A DNA stretch of 64,000 nt from Duganella sp. BuS-21 (GTDB lineage Bacteria > Pseudomonadota > Gammaproteobacteria > Burkholderiales > Burkholderiaceae_D): contig CP097466.1 of assembly GCA_041874725.1 (NCBI GenBank), forward strand, positions 5,084,001-5,148,000, read 5' to 3'. A model generated the notes under the pieces. That model had not been told where the DNA came from. It did not search any database and was given only the letters and a program-made list of their open reading frames with translations. Each line of letters begins with the position of its first letter. Position 1 is the first letter of the stretch. Below, piece after piece: positions 43,798 through 52,208 of the stretch. The translations under genes and the position numbers were made by a program.

Positions 43798-44749
43798 GCA
43801 CCACGACGCACAGGACGCGCGCCCGCGCGCGGTGGTGTTCGCCTATCACAACGTCGGCGTGCGCTGCCTCAAGGTCCTGCTGGCCGGTGGCGTCGACGTC
43901 GCGCTGGTGGTCACGCATGAAGACAGCGCCGGCGAGAACATCTGGTTCGAATCGGTGATCTCGCTGTGCCAGGCCGAGGGCATTCCCTACCTCACGCCGT
44001 CCGACGCCCGATCGCCGGAGCTGCTGGCGCAGGTGCGGGCCGCACAGCCCGACCTGATGTTCAGCTTCTACTACCGCTACATGCTGCCGGCCGAGCTGCT
44101 GGCGGTGGCGCCGGCCTACAATATGCACGGCTCGCTGCTGCCGGAATTCCGCGGCCGCGCGCCGGTCAACTGGGCGGTGCTGCACGGCGCCACCGTCACC
44201 GGCGCCTCGCTGCACGAGATGACCGTCAAGCCCGACGCCGGCGCCATCGTGGCGCAGATGGAAGTGCCGATTCTGCCGGACGACACCGCACACGAAGTGT
44301 TCGGCAAGGTCCAGGTGGCGGCCGAGCAGGCGCTGTGGCGCGTGCTGCCGTCGCTGCTGGACGGCACGGCGCCGCGCCTGCACAACGATCTGCGCCAGGG
44401 CGGCTACTTCGGCGGCCGCAAGCCCGAAGACGGCCGCATCGACTGGAACCAGCCGGCCCAGCAGGTCTACAATCTGCACCGCGCGGTGGCCCCGCCCTAC
44501 CCTGGCGCGTTTACCGAGATCGGCGGCGTGCGCTATGTAATCGAGCGCGCGCGCCTGGCGGCCAACCTGGTCGGCATCGGCCTGCCACCCGGCCTGGCCG
44601 TGGTGGACGACGGCATTTTCGGCGTCTGCGGCGATGGTCGCATGCTGACGATTTTCTCGCTGACTGCCGACGGACTTGCCATCACACCAGCACAGTTGCA
44701 AGCCCGCCTGGCTGCGGCCGCATCACCATCACCGGAAAACACACAATGA
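43790..44749 (+). CDS. arnA: UDP-Ara4N formyltransferase (ArnA N-terminal domain as separate gene)
   Basis: A 319-residue formyltransferase with Asn111, His113 in NMHGSLLPEFRGRAPVNW and Asp149 in VKPDAGAIVAQ, the conserved triad of formyl-THF enzymes. It formylates UDP-Ara4N. In enterobacteria this domain is fused to the decarboxylase; here it is separate, with a 4-base overlap to the decarboxylase gene. Confidence 0.9.
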   Translation: MNKHHDAQDARPRAVVFAYHNVGVRCLKVLLAGGVDVALVVTHEDSAGENIWFESVISLCQAEGIPYLTPSDARSPELLAQVRAAQPDLMFSFYYRYMLPAELLAVAPAYNMHGSLLPEFRGRAPVNWAVLHGATVTGASLHEMTVKPDAGAIVAQMEVPILPDDTAHEVFGKVQVAAEQALWRVLPSLLDGTAPRLHNDLRQGGYFGGRKPEDGRIDWNQPAQQVYNLHRAVAPPYPGAFTEIGGVRYVIERARLAANLVGIGLPPGLAVVDDGIFGVCGDGRMLTIFSLTADGLAITPAQLQARLAAAASPSPENTQ

Positions 44750-45786
44750 AAAAAGTCCTCATCCTTGGCGTCAATGGTTTCATCGGCCACCACCTGTCGA
44801 AGCGCATCCTGGAGACCACCGACTGGCACGTGTACGGCATGGACATGAGCACCGACCGCATCCCGGACCTGCTCGACCACCCGCGCATGCATTTCTTCGA
44901 AGGCGACATCACCATCAACAAGGAATGGGTGGAGTACCACGTCAAGAAGTGCGATGTGATTCTGCCGCTGGTGGCGATTGCGACGCCGTCGACTTATGTG
45001 ACCGCGCCGCTGCGCGTATTCGAACTGGACTTCGAGGCCAACCTGCCGATCGTGCGTTCGGCCGCCAAATACGGCAAGCACCTGGTGTTCCCGTCGACCT
45101 CGGAAGTGTATGGCATGTGCCACGACGAGGAATTCGATCCCGAGCATTCGGAGCTGATCTGCGGCCCGATCAACAAGCCGCGCTGGATCTATTCGAACGC
45201 CAAGCAGCTGATGGACCGCGTGATCTGGGGCTACGGCATGGAAGGCTTGAACTTCACGCTGTTCCGTCCGTTCAACTGGATCGGCGCCGGCCTCGATTCG
45301 ATCCACACGCCGAAGGAAGGTTCTTCGCGCGTGGTGACGCAGTTCTTCGGCCACATCGTGCGCGGCGAGAATATCTCGCTGGTGGACGGCGGCTCGCAGA
45401 AGCGCGCCTTCACCGACATCGACGACGGCATCGATGCGCTGATGAAGATCATCGCCAACAAGGACGGCACGGCCAGCGGCAAGATCTACAACATCGGCAA
45501 CCCGGTCAACAACTATTCGATCCGCGAACTGGCCGGCATGATGCTGGAACTGGCGCACCACTATCCTGAATACGCGGCTGGCGCGGCCCAGGTCAAGATC
45601 GTCGATACGACCGCCGGCGCCTACTACGGCGCCGGTTACCAGGACGTGCAGAACCGCGTGCCGAAAATCACCAACACCTGCGAAGAGCTGGACTGGAAGC
45701 CGTCCACCACCATGGCCGACGCGCTGAAGAAAATCTTCGACGCCTACCGCGGCCAGGTCGCCGCCGCACTAGCGCTGATGGACTAA
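44746..45786 (+). CDS. arnA: UDP-glucuronate oxidative decarboxylase (ArnA C-terminal domain as separate gene)
   Basis: A 346-residue extended SDR. NAD-binding ILGVNGFIGHHL is at residues 5-16, VFPSTSEVYGM supplies the Ser/Glu, and the catalytic Tyr/Lys pair is in WIYSNAKQLMD. It converts UDP-glucuronate to UDP-4-keto-arabinose with CO2 loss, the first committed step. ugd, which makes UDP-glucuronate, is not in the window. Confidence 0.92.
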   Translation: MKKVLILGVNGFIGHHLSKRILETTDWHVYGMDMSTDRIPDLLDHPRMHFFEGDITINKEWVEYHVKKCDVILPLVAIATPSTYVTAPLRVFELDFEANLPIVRSAAKYGKHLVFPSTSEVYGMCHDEEFDPEHSELICGPINKPRWIYSNAKQLMDRVIWGYGMEGLNFTLFRPFNWIGAGLDSIHTPKEGSSRVVTQFFGHIVRGENISLVDGGSQKRAFTDIDDGIDALMKIIANKDGTASGKIYNIGNPVNNYSIRELAGMMLELAHHYPEYAAGAAQVKIVDTTAGAYYGAGYQDVQNRVPKITNTCEELDWKPSTTMADALKKIFDAYRGQVAAALALMD

Positions 45787-45789
45787 GCC

Positions 45790-46767
45790 GTGACCGCGCC
45801 TCTACCTACCGCGCCACTGATGGTGCTGAAGATCGACGTCGACACCTGGCGCGGCACCCGTGAAGGCGTTCCCCATCTGGTGCGCATGCTCAAGGCGCAC
45901 CAGGCCGGCGCCACCTTCCTGTTCTCGCTCGGGAAGGACCATACCGGCTGGGCGCTGCGCCGCGCGCTGCGCCCCGGCTTTTTCAGCAAGGTATCGCGCA
46001 CCTCGGTGGTGGAACACTACGGCCTGAAAACACTGATGTACGGCGTGCTGCTGCCGGGACCGGACATCGGCCGCGAGTGCGCCGCCGAAATGCGCGCCGT
46101 GCAGGACGCCGGCTTCGAATGCGGCATCCACACCTGGGACCACGTGCTGTGGCAGGACAACGTCGCCAGGCGCGACGCCGCCTGGTCGACCGCCATGATG
46201 CGCAAGGCCGCCGCCCGCTTTACACAGGTGTTCGGCGTGGCGCCGCGCACCCACGGCGCGGCCGGCTGGCAGATGAACAACGGCGCCTTCGCCGAGCACG
46301 ACAACGCCGGCTACGCCTACGCCTCGGACGGCCGTTGCGTGCTCAAGGAAGACGGCACGCTGGCCGATGCGGCCGACGGCCCGCACCGCCTGGCCGATGG
46401 CGACAAGCAGCTGTCGCACATCCAGATGCCCACCACCCTGCCCACGCTGGACGAATTATTGGGCTGCGAAATTAACGGTTTGACCATTACAACTGGTAAT
46501 ATAGCCGCCTTTTTGCTGCAGTTGACGGCCGGCGCCACGCGCGACCACGTTTATACTTTGCATGCAGAACTTGAAGGGCAGAAACTTGCCCCCATATTCG
46601 AGCAGTTATTGGCAGGATGGCAAGCACAAGGATACCAACTGGCGTCCATGGCCGACTACCATCAAAAGCTTCAACACCTGCCTTTGCCGGTTTGCCCCAT
46701 CACCTGGGGCGAGCTGCCGGGACGTTCGGGCCGGTTGATCGTACAAGGCCCCGCCCGAGCCAGTTAA
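45790..46767 (+). CDS. arnD: Ara4FN-phosphoundecaprenol deformylase ArnD
   Basis: A 325-residue NodB-type deacetylase. KIDVDTWRGTREG carries the acidic metal/catalytic residues and GIHTWDHVLWQD the metal histidines. It removes the formyl group after transfer to undecaprenyl phosphate. The start is GTG at 45790, three bases after the previous stop. It ends the arn operon; bcp follows after 18 bases. Confidence 0.9.
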   Translation: MTAPLPTAPLMVLKIDVDTWRGTREGVPHLVRMLKAHQAGATFLFSLGKDHTGWALRRALRPGFFSKVSRTSVVEHYGLKTLMYGVLLPGPDIGRECAAEMRAVQDAGFECGIHTWDHVLWQDNVARRDAAWSTAMMRKAAARFTQVFGVAPRTHGAAGWQMNNGAFAEHDNAGYAYASDGRCVLKEDGTLADAADGPHRLADGDKQLSHIQMPTTLPTLDELLGCEINGLTITTGNIAAFLLQLTAGATRDHVYTLHAELEGQKLAPIFEQLLAGWQAQGYQLASMADYHQKLQHLPLPVCPITWGELPGRSGRLIVQGPARAS

Positions 46768-46785
46768 ACCCTCCAGGAGACGCCT

Positions 46786-47241
46786 GTGGCTGACGTAGTA
46801 ACCGATTTTTCCGCGCCGATGACCGGCGGCCAGACCTTCCAGCTGTCCGGCCGCCCGGCGCGTTACACCGTGCTGTTCTTCTACCCCAAGGACAACACCC
46901 CAGGCTGCACCACCGAAAACATCGCCTTCCGCGACCTGCATGACAAGTTCGCCGCCGCCGGCGCCGAAGTCTACGGCATCAGCCGCGATTCGCTGCGTTC
47001 GCACGAAGGCTTCAAGACCAAGCTGGGCCTGCCGTTCGAGCTGATTTCCGACCCGGACGAGGCGGTGTGCCTGCAGTTCAATGTCATGAAGATGAAGCAA
47101 ATGTACGGTAAGACTGTACGCGGCGTTGAGCGCAGTACGTTTGTGATTGACGCTGATGGTCAATTAGTGAAAGAATGGAGAGGCGTGAAGGTAGCGGGTC
47201 ACGTCGATGAAGTGCTGGAATTTGTAGCGCGTCAGGCTTAG
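46786..47241 (+). CDS. bcp: Peroxiredoxin, Bcp/PrxQ type
   Basis: A 151-residue thiol peroxidase with the peroxidatic Cys in KDNTPGCTTENIAF at about residue 44. The resolving Cys five residues later found in E. coli Bcp is replaced here by Ile, so it may work as a 1-Cys enzyme or use the distant Cys in DEAVCLQF. GTG start at 46786 with AGGAGA upstream. It may be read from the arn transcript. Confidence 0.9.
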   Translation: MADVVTDFSAPMTGGQTFQLSGRPARYTVLFFYPKDNTPGCTTENIAFRDLHDKFAAAGAEVYGISRDSLRSHEGFKTKLGLPFELISDPDEAVCLQFNVMKMKQMYGKTVRGVERSTFVIDADGQLVKEWRGVKVAGHVDEVLEFVARQA

Positions 47242-47489
47242 TTTCGGGATGCGCGTTGCAGCTTCCAGTTTGCTCAACCGTAGCAGAACCGAGCGTATCC
47301 AGTTATTTTGAGTCAGCACTGTAACCTCTCCCACCCTACATGGTGGCCAGCCGGCCGCCACGCGGTACCTTCACCGGGCTTGATGAGCGCCCGTCGGCAG
47401 TCTTATATCCCTTTTTACCCAGCATCCACCCCATCCGGGACGTTTCCCTATGGGCGGATTCCTCCAGATATCTTTCGATTGAGATCCTG
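47242..47489. other. Long untranslated leader of phoH
   Basis: A 248-base gap. It contains a GTGGC/GCCAC hairpin around 47341-47362 and a second GC-rich fold near 47375-47400. No known RNA family is recognised and no terminator is seen. The length suggests that phoH has its own promoter and perhaps a structured leader. Confidence 0.4.
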
Positions 47490-49325
47490 ATGCCACTGCC
47501 AAAAATACCAAGTAAGCCAGCGACTATACTACTGGCAAAAGATTACCCAAAGGCCACCGGCCCACGTCCAGCGCCCGCCCTCGCGGCAGTCGCGGACCTC
47601 GCACCGGAGCCGGCACCCGTGCCGAAGAAAGCGGCAACCGTTAAAGCAGTCCCAACCGCCAAAAAACCCGCCGTGGCCAAGACCCCGGCATCGGCACCGG
47701 CACCGGCACCGGTGCAAGCCAAATCCAAGGCCGTCGCGGCCGTGCTGAAGGCCGCCCCGGCGGTCCTGAAAGCTGCCGCCGACACGGTCGAGGCCAAAGG
47801 CAAATCTTCGCCGCGCAACAAGGTCACGCCGATCACGGCCGAGGCGCCGCATCCGGCCAAGCACAAGGCCAACGAGGTGGCGATCAAATCGTCCACCAGC
47901 CGCCAGGCCGACCGCACCGGCACCACCAAGATGTTCGTGCTCGATACCAACGTGCTGATGCACGATCCATCGTCGCTGTTCCGCTTTGAAGAGCACGACG
48001 TCTACCTGCCGATGATGACGCTGGAAGAACTGGACAACCACAAGAAGGGCATGACCGAGGTGGCGCGCAACGCCCGCCAGGTCTCGCGCACGTTGGATGC
48101 GCTGGTCTCCAACACCGACGACGACGCCATCGAGAACGGCATCCCGCTGTCCAAGCTGGGCAACAAGGACGCCAAGGGTCGCCTGTTCTTCCAGACGCGG
48201 CTGCAAACGGCCGAGCTGCCGGTGGGCCTGCCTTCGGGCAAGGCCGACAACCAGATCCTGTCGGTGGTGCGTTCGCTGGAATCGGAACAGGATGGCCGCG
48301 CCATCGTGCTGGTGTCGAAAGACATCAACATGCGCATCAAGGCGCGCGCGCTGGGCCTGCCGGCCGAGGATTACTTCAACGACCACGTGATGGAAGATAC
48401 CGACCTGCTGTACTCGGGCATCCTTCAGCTGCCGGACGATTTCTGGAACAAGCATGGCAAGGACCTGGAATCGTGGCAGGAAAATAAAAACAGCCAGAGC
48501 GCCACGTTCTACCGCGTCACCGGTCCGTTCGTGCCGTCGATGCTGGTGAACCAGTTCGTGTTCCTGGAGCCGAAGAATGGCGAAGCGCCGTTCTACGGCC
48601 AGGTCAAGCAGATCAACGGCAAGACCGCCGTGCTGCAAACCCTGCGCGACTTCAGCCACAACAAGAACAATGTGTGGGGTGTCACCGCCCGCAACCGCGA
48701 GCAGAACTTCGCCTTGAACCTGTTGATGAATCCGGAATGCGACTTCGTCACCCTGCTCGGCCAGGCCGGCACCGGTAAAACCCTGCTGGCCCTGGCGGCC
48801 GGTCTGGCGCAAGTGCTGGAAACCAAGCTCTACAACGAAATCATCGTCACCCGGGTGACGGTGCCGGTCGGTGAGGACATCGGTTTCCTGCCGGGTACCG
48901 AGGAAGAGAAGATGTCGCCATGGATGGGCGCCTTCGACGACAACCTCGAAGTGCTCAACAAGTCCGATTCGGATGGCGGCGAGTGGGGCCGCGCGGCCAC
49001 GCAGGATCTGATCCGTTCGCGCATCAAGATCAAGTCGCTCAACTTCATGCGCGGCCGTACCTTTGTCAACAAGTTCCTGATCATCGACGAAGCGCAGAAC
49101 TTGACGCCGAAGCAGGTCAAGACCTTGGTGACGCGCGCCGGTCCTGGCACCAAGATCATCTGCCTGGGCAATATCGCACAGATCGACACGCCGTATCTGA
49201 CCGAAGGTTCGAGCGGCCTGACCTATGTGGTGGACCGTTTCAAGGGCTGGTCGCACAGCGGCCACGTCACCCTGGCGCGCGGCGAACGCTCGCGCCTGGC
49301 CGACCACGCCAGCGAAGTACTGTAA
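47490..49325 (+). CDS. PhoH-family ATPase with N-terminal PIN domain
   Basis: A 611-residue PhoH2-type protein. After about 145 residues of low-complexity Ala/Pro/Lys sequence comes a PIN RNase domain (MFVLDTNVLMHDPSSLFRF to about residue 290) and then a PhoH ATPase with Walker A LLGQAGTGKTLLAL and Walker B FLIIDEAQNLTP. PhoH2 proteins are RNA helicase/nucleases. The disordered basic N-terminal extension is much longer than usual. The ATG at 47490 is preferred; an upstream ATG at 47340 would add 50 residues without coding character. A terminator follows. Confidence 0.9.
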   Translation: MPLPKIPSKPATILLAKDYPKATGPRPAPALAAVADLAPEPAPVPKKAATVKAVPTAKKPAVAKTPASAPAPAPVQAKSKAVAAVLKAAPAVLKAAADTVEAKGKSSPRNKVTPITAEAPHPAKHKANEVAIKSSTSRQADRTGTTKMFVLDTNVLMHDPSSLFRFEEHDVYLPMMTLEELDNHKKGMTEVARNARQVSRTLDALVSNTDDDAIENGIPLSKLGNKDAKGRLFFQTRLQTAELPVGLPSGKADNQILSVVRSLESEQDGRAIVLVSKDINMRIKARALGLPAEDYFNDHVMEDTDLLYSGILQLPDDFWNKHGKDLESWQENKNSQSATFYRVTGPFVPSMLVNQFVFLEPKNGEAPFYGQVKQINGKTAVLQTLRDFSHNKNNVWGVTARNREQNFALNLLMNPECDFVTLLGQAGTGKTLLALAAGLAQVLETKLYNEIIVTRVTVPVGEDIGFLPGTEEEKMSPWMGAFDDNLEVLNKSDSDGGEWGRAATQDLIRSRIKIKSLNFMRGRTFVNKFLIIDEAQNLTPKQVKTLVTRAGPGTKIICLGNIAQIDTPYLTEGSSGLTYVVDRFKGWSHSGHVTLARGERSRLADHASEVL

Positions 49326-49362
49326 CGAGCACAGCAATCAGCTAAACCGTTTATACCGTTCT

Positions 49363-49401
49363 CAGCCCCACCCGCAGCAATGCCGGCGGGGCTGTTTTTT
49401 T
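49363..49401 (+). terminator. Intrinsic terminator after phoH
   Basis: AGCCCC (from 49364) pairs with GGGGCT (to 49392), enclosing a further CCCGC/GCGGG-like pairing, and is followed by seven T. Confidence 0.85.
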
Positions 49402-49640
49402 GTCGCTGTCGGACTGTGGCAACAACGTCCATGGCGCAAGACCGCGCGCGCTGACGGCGCAGCGTCATAGAGGGGACGGCATGGGCAGGTAATTTCAGGC
49501 AGCAACACCTGTTATCAATGAGGCAAACCAGTTTGAGATCCATCAAAATAGTGCTTGAAACCAGCAGCGACCTGTATAACACTAAACACCCAAGTCATTG
49601 ATTTTGCCCGTCTTTCGCGCTATCGCTGAGGTAAGACATC
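49402..49640. other. Gene-free stretch before the hicB-like gene
   Basis: I find no gene, repeat family or known RNA here. The 13-mer AAGTCATTGATTT, also present upstream of the BON gene, occurs at 49592-49604 and matches the IHF consensus. Confidence 0.4.
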
Positions 49641-49928
49641 ATGGACATACCTATCCTGATCCAGAAGACGGCAGGCGCCAAGAAATACGGCGTCACGGTG
49701 CCGGACATCCCCGGCTGCGTCACCACCGGCGAGACCGTGGACCGCGCCATGAGCAACGCCACCAAGGCCATCTACGGCCACCTGGGCCAGTTGATCGAGC
49801 AAGGCAAGGCCTTCGAACTGAAAGCATCGGAAGTGGAAAACCTCGCGCAAGAACCCGACTACGCGGGCGGCATCTGGGCGCTGGTCAGCCTGGACCTGGC
49901 GCGGCTGGATGATCCGCCTGAGGATTAA
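49641..49928 (+). CDS. HicB-like antitoxin domain protein
   Basis: A 95-residue protein with the HicB RNase H-like fold: KKYGVTVPDIPGCVTTGETVDRA is the characteristic strand-strand-helix start (quoted in part). GAGGTAAG precedes the ATG. No HicA toxin is next to it. The C terminus lacks an evident DNA-binding domain. Its last 44 bases overlap a convergent second HicB-like gene. Confidence 0.82.
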   Translation: MDIPILIQKTAGAKKYGVTVPDIPGCVTTGETVDRAMSNATKAIYGHLGQLIEQGKAFELKASEVENLAQEPDYAGGIWALVSLDLARLDDPPED

Positions 49929-50148
49929 TTTCAACCATCACCCAAAAGCCATCGCGAAATTGAGCATCGCGACGCCAGTGATCGATACTCGTAGCGTGCG
50001 GCAAGTGCTCATCGGCGTCCAAATACATCGCCAACACTGCCTGTTGTGCCATGGCAGGCAAATCATTCAACTCATCGGCGGCGGTGGAAATGCCGGGCAC
50101 ATCGGGGAAACTCCCGCCATAAGCGATCCTCCTATCCGACACCCTCAA
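49885..50148 (-). CDS. Second HicB-like protein, start uncertain
   Basis: An 87-codon frame with AYGGSFPDVPGISTAADELN, the HicB signature, and a C-terminal DGFWVMVEINP like that of the convergent gene (GGIWALVSLDL). The only start codon giving this frame nearby is TTG at 50148; AGGAGG at about 50122 is inside the frame and no ATG follows it in frame. The gene may be 5'-truncated or start at a rare codon. No HicA is adjacent. Confidence 0.6.
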   Translation of the reverse strand: MRVSDRRIAYGGSFPDVPGISTAADELNDLPAMAQQAVLAMYLDADEHLPHATSIDHWRRDAQFRDGFWVMVEINPQADHPAAPGPG

Positions 50149-50311
50149 GTAGAAAATGATGCGCGGGTCTGCCCTCCTCGTCGCATTGTCGGAATGTTTG
50201 ATATTTTCATTTCAGCAAACTGGTATCCTGTGGCCTTGGGCCGCGATCGGCCAACTGCAGACATTGAAAACGTAAAAGTCAGGCGAGGTTCAATGCTCCA
50301 AGAGGGAAATC

Positions 50312-50548
50312 ATGGCAGGAAAATTTTTGAGTCGAGGCGCGCTTGTTGACCTTATTAAGAGTCAGGAACGAACTAATGCTATTCAGAAGCGAAATGGATT
50401 AACCCAGCACCCAGTGCGAACAACCGTCTGCGGTTGCCCGGACCCCAATTGCGGTGGCTGGCATACCATACTTACTGAGAAGAATGTGCCGACCGAAGAC
50501 GAGTGCAGGTCGATTTTTCAACACGAAAAAACCAAAAGAAAAGGCTAG
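50312..50548 (+). CDS. Small cysteine-containing protein, unrecognised
   Basis: A 78-residue protein (MAGKFLSRGALVDLIKSQER) with a CGCPDPNCGGWH motif in its middle that could bind zinc. GAGGG lies seven bases upstream of the ATG. Base composition is clearly AT-richer than the chromosome around it. I do not recognise a family; a phage- or island-derived origin is likely. Confidence 0.6.
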   Translation: MAGKFLSRGALVDLIKSQERTNAIQKRNGLTQHPVRTTVCGCPDPNCGGWHTILTEKNVPTEDECRSIFQHEKTKRKG

Positions 50549-50613
50549 TTGCGTTTGGCCGAGCCCGGCCATTAGCGGCCGTCCAAAAATATAATTTTTT
50601 AGAATCGAAATCT

Positions 50614-51072
50614 ATGCCCTTAAGAAGTTCGCATCTTGAAATTATTTTTAGTGTGATTTGTGCGCTCCTGATTTCAAATGCAAATGCCCAATTGACGGTC
50701 AGTGAGGAAAATTGCGTGCTTCAACACCCTCCCAGCGACGCTGGTGAGAACGTCACGCATGGATTGAAACTAAAAGTGTTTCCGATGGCATCCAAGATAC
50801 CCCGAAGGTACTCAGGCTGCCAGATTGCTTGGATACAGGAAAACGATGGCTGGACCATTTTCTCTAGATTTCAATTCGAGAATGGTCAAGTAGTGGTGAT
50901 TTGGGCGCCTGAAATAGAGTGTAGATACTCAAATGGTTTGCTAAGTCAGGGAAGCTCGGATGAGTGTTCTCCTGAGCCACCCTCGGCTATGCTATCAATG
51001 CCAAAGGAATGTTTAAACGCGGCCAAGGATGGCCCTGGCTCTATGGCAGAAAAATGCGCGTTCGACAGATAG
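50614..51072 (+). CDS. Exported protein of unknown function
   Basis: A 152-residue protein with a signal peptide (MPLRSSHLEIIFSVICALLI, cleavage near ANAQL) and six or more cysteines in the mature part (NCVLQH, GCQIAW, IECRYS, SDECSP, KECLNA, KCAFDR), suggesting disulphides in the periplasm. The codon use is AT-rich as in its neighbours. No family is recognised. Confidence 0.6.
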   Translation: MPLRSSHLEIIFSVICALLISNANAQLTVSEENCVLQHPPSDAGENVTHGLKLKVFPMASKIPRRYSGCQIAWIQENDGWTIFSRFQFENGQVVVIWAPEIECRYSNGLLSQGSSDECSPEPPSAMLSMPKECLNAAKDGPGSMAEKCAFDR

Positions 51073-51143
51073 CGGCCATAAACGGACATCGACGGTAGCT
51101 GAGTTGAGTTCGAAGAAATCAAATATAAAAATTGGATTTATTC

Positions 51144-51713
51144 ATGATGACAACTAACCGCGATAGTATCTTTCCTTATGTAGTACCCAGTAGCTGGGTC
51201 GCTCATACTGGTTTGGAATCACTGATTTCTTGGGAAATTTCATCAGATGTCTTTGTTGTTCTAGTGTTTGATGGCGAAGGTGCAGTGCGTAATGTTCGCC
51301 CTGAAGATCTCTCAGTATTAGATTTGGATGAAGGTGAAGCATTCCAGGTTGCTGCACACAACCTGGATAAAGCTTGGCACGCTGGTGGCATCGACCTTGG
51401 GTCCGCCACTCTCTTAGATGGAACGCAAGTTGGATGTGCTCGTGGAAGTTGGATGGCGCCAGCAGCAGCTCTGATACTTGGTGATTTCCACGCGGCCCTC
51501 TCTGAGGAATTTGGCACATCCGAGTTTGTAGCCGTCGCCGTAAATCAGGAATGCCTCTTTGCCTTCCCAATAGATGACCATACGCTGGCATCAGAGTCCT
51601 TGCGTATTGCACTCGATGACGAATTCAATGGCCATCGAAAGCCAATTTCTAGGCAATGGTTATATCTGAATGGTGAATGGCCGCAGCCATATAGCGGTGC
51701 GCAGTTATTTTGA
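51144..51713 (+). CDS. Hypothetical protein, possibly YtpQ/DUF1444-like
   Basis: A 189-residue soluble acidic protein with no signal peptide. Start is ATG 51144 or 51147. RPEDLSVLDLDEGEAFQVAA and MAPAAALILGDFHAALSEEF weakly recall DUF1444/YtpQ proteins. It lies in the AT-rich patch and could be an immunity-type protein, but there is no toxin partner nearby, so no function is assigned. Confidence 0.5.
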   Translation: MMTTNRDSIFPYVVPSSWVAHTGLESLISWEISSDVFVVLVFDGEGAVRNVRPEDLSVLDLDEGEAFQVAAHNLDKAWHAGGIDLGSATLLDGTQVGCARGSWMAPAAALILGDFHAALSEEFGTSEFVAVAVNQECLFAFPIDDHTLASESLRIALDDEFNGHRKPISRQWLYLNGEWPQPYSGAQLF

Positions 51714-51891
51714 ATCGAGGGTAATTGCCAAACTATTCGATGCAACGGCCCGCAGATTGGCGCTGCCGACCGTTCAATATATCCCCACGGTCCGCTTAGG
51801 GGCGGAAGCAGCCCTTCGCCGCAGGATAGGCTGAGGACATTCAACCACCGTGAACGGCTGACCAAAACGTGGAACAAGCTGATAAAAAGAC

Positions 51892-51922
51892 TTGACCTTC
51901 CTATCGCGGGAAGGAATACAGT
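51892..51922 (+). promoter_or_regulatory. CueR-type copper promoter of copZ
   Basis: TTGACC (51892-51897) and TACAGT (51917-51922) are separated by 19 bases, the over-long spacer typical of MerR-family promoters. Inside is the perfect dyad CCTTCC-N7-GGAAGG (51896-51914), as in CueR operators. The CueR-like regulator is encoded at 61051-61437. Confidence 0.85.
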
Positions 51923-51953
51923 GCAGGCATCGAAACCGCTTCAGGAGTAGGGA

Positions 51954-52154
51954 ATGTATCAGCTTCAAGTACAAAACATGAGCTGCGGCCACTGTGTTGG
52001 CGCGGTGACCGAGGCGGTGCAAGCAGTGGACGCAGCAGCCAAAGTAGAAATCGACCTGGCCACCAAGTCCGTCCAAATCGACAGCGCCACGCCGCTGGCG
52101 GCATTGCAATCAGCCATCGCCGACGCAGGCTACCCGGTCGCTAGCGCCGCCTGA
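51954..52154 (+). CDS. copZ: Copper chaperone CopZ
   Basis: A 66-residue heavy-metal-associated domain (MYQLQVQNMSCGHCVGAVTE) with the metal-binding CGHC at residues 11-14. AGGAGTAGGGA precedes the ATG. It would carry Cu(I) to the CopA ATPase, encoded 9.5 kb away. The CueR-type promoter directly upstream supports copper over other metals. Confidence 0.9.
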   Translation: MYQLQVQNMSCGHCVGAVTEAVQAVDAAAKVEIDLATKSVQIDSATPLAALQSAIADAGYPVASAA

Positions 52155-52208
52155 GCAAAGTGGTTGGCCGTAAGCGAGGCGGCGGTGTCAGCTTCCCTTA
52201 CAACGACA

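Noticed and set aside
47340..47489. Upstream ATG extension of phoH by 50 residues
   Set aside because: The extension lacks coding-like composition and the ATG at 47490 gives a plausible N terminus; the region looks like leader RNA.
51759..51840. CGGTCCGCTTAGGGGCGGAAGCAG-like sequence as a mobile-element remnant
   Set aside because: Short degenerate GCGGAAGC-type intergenic sequence recalls dispersed repeats, but no second copy or clear border is visible in the window.
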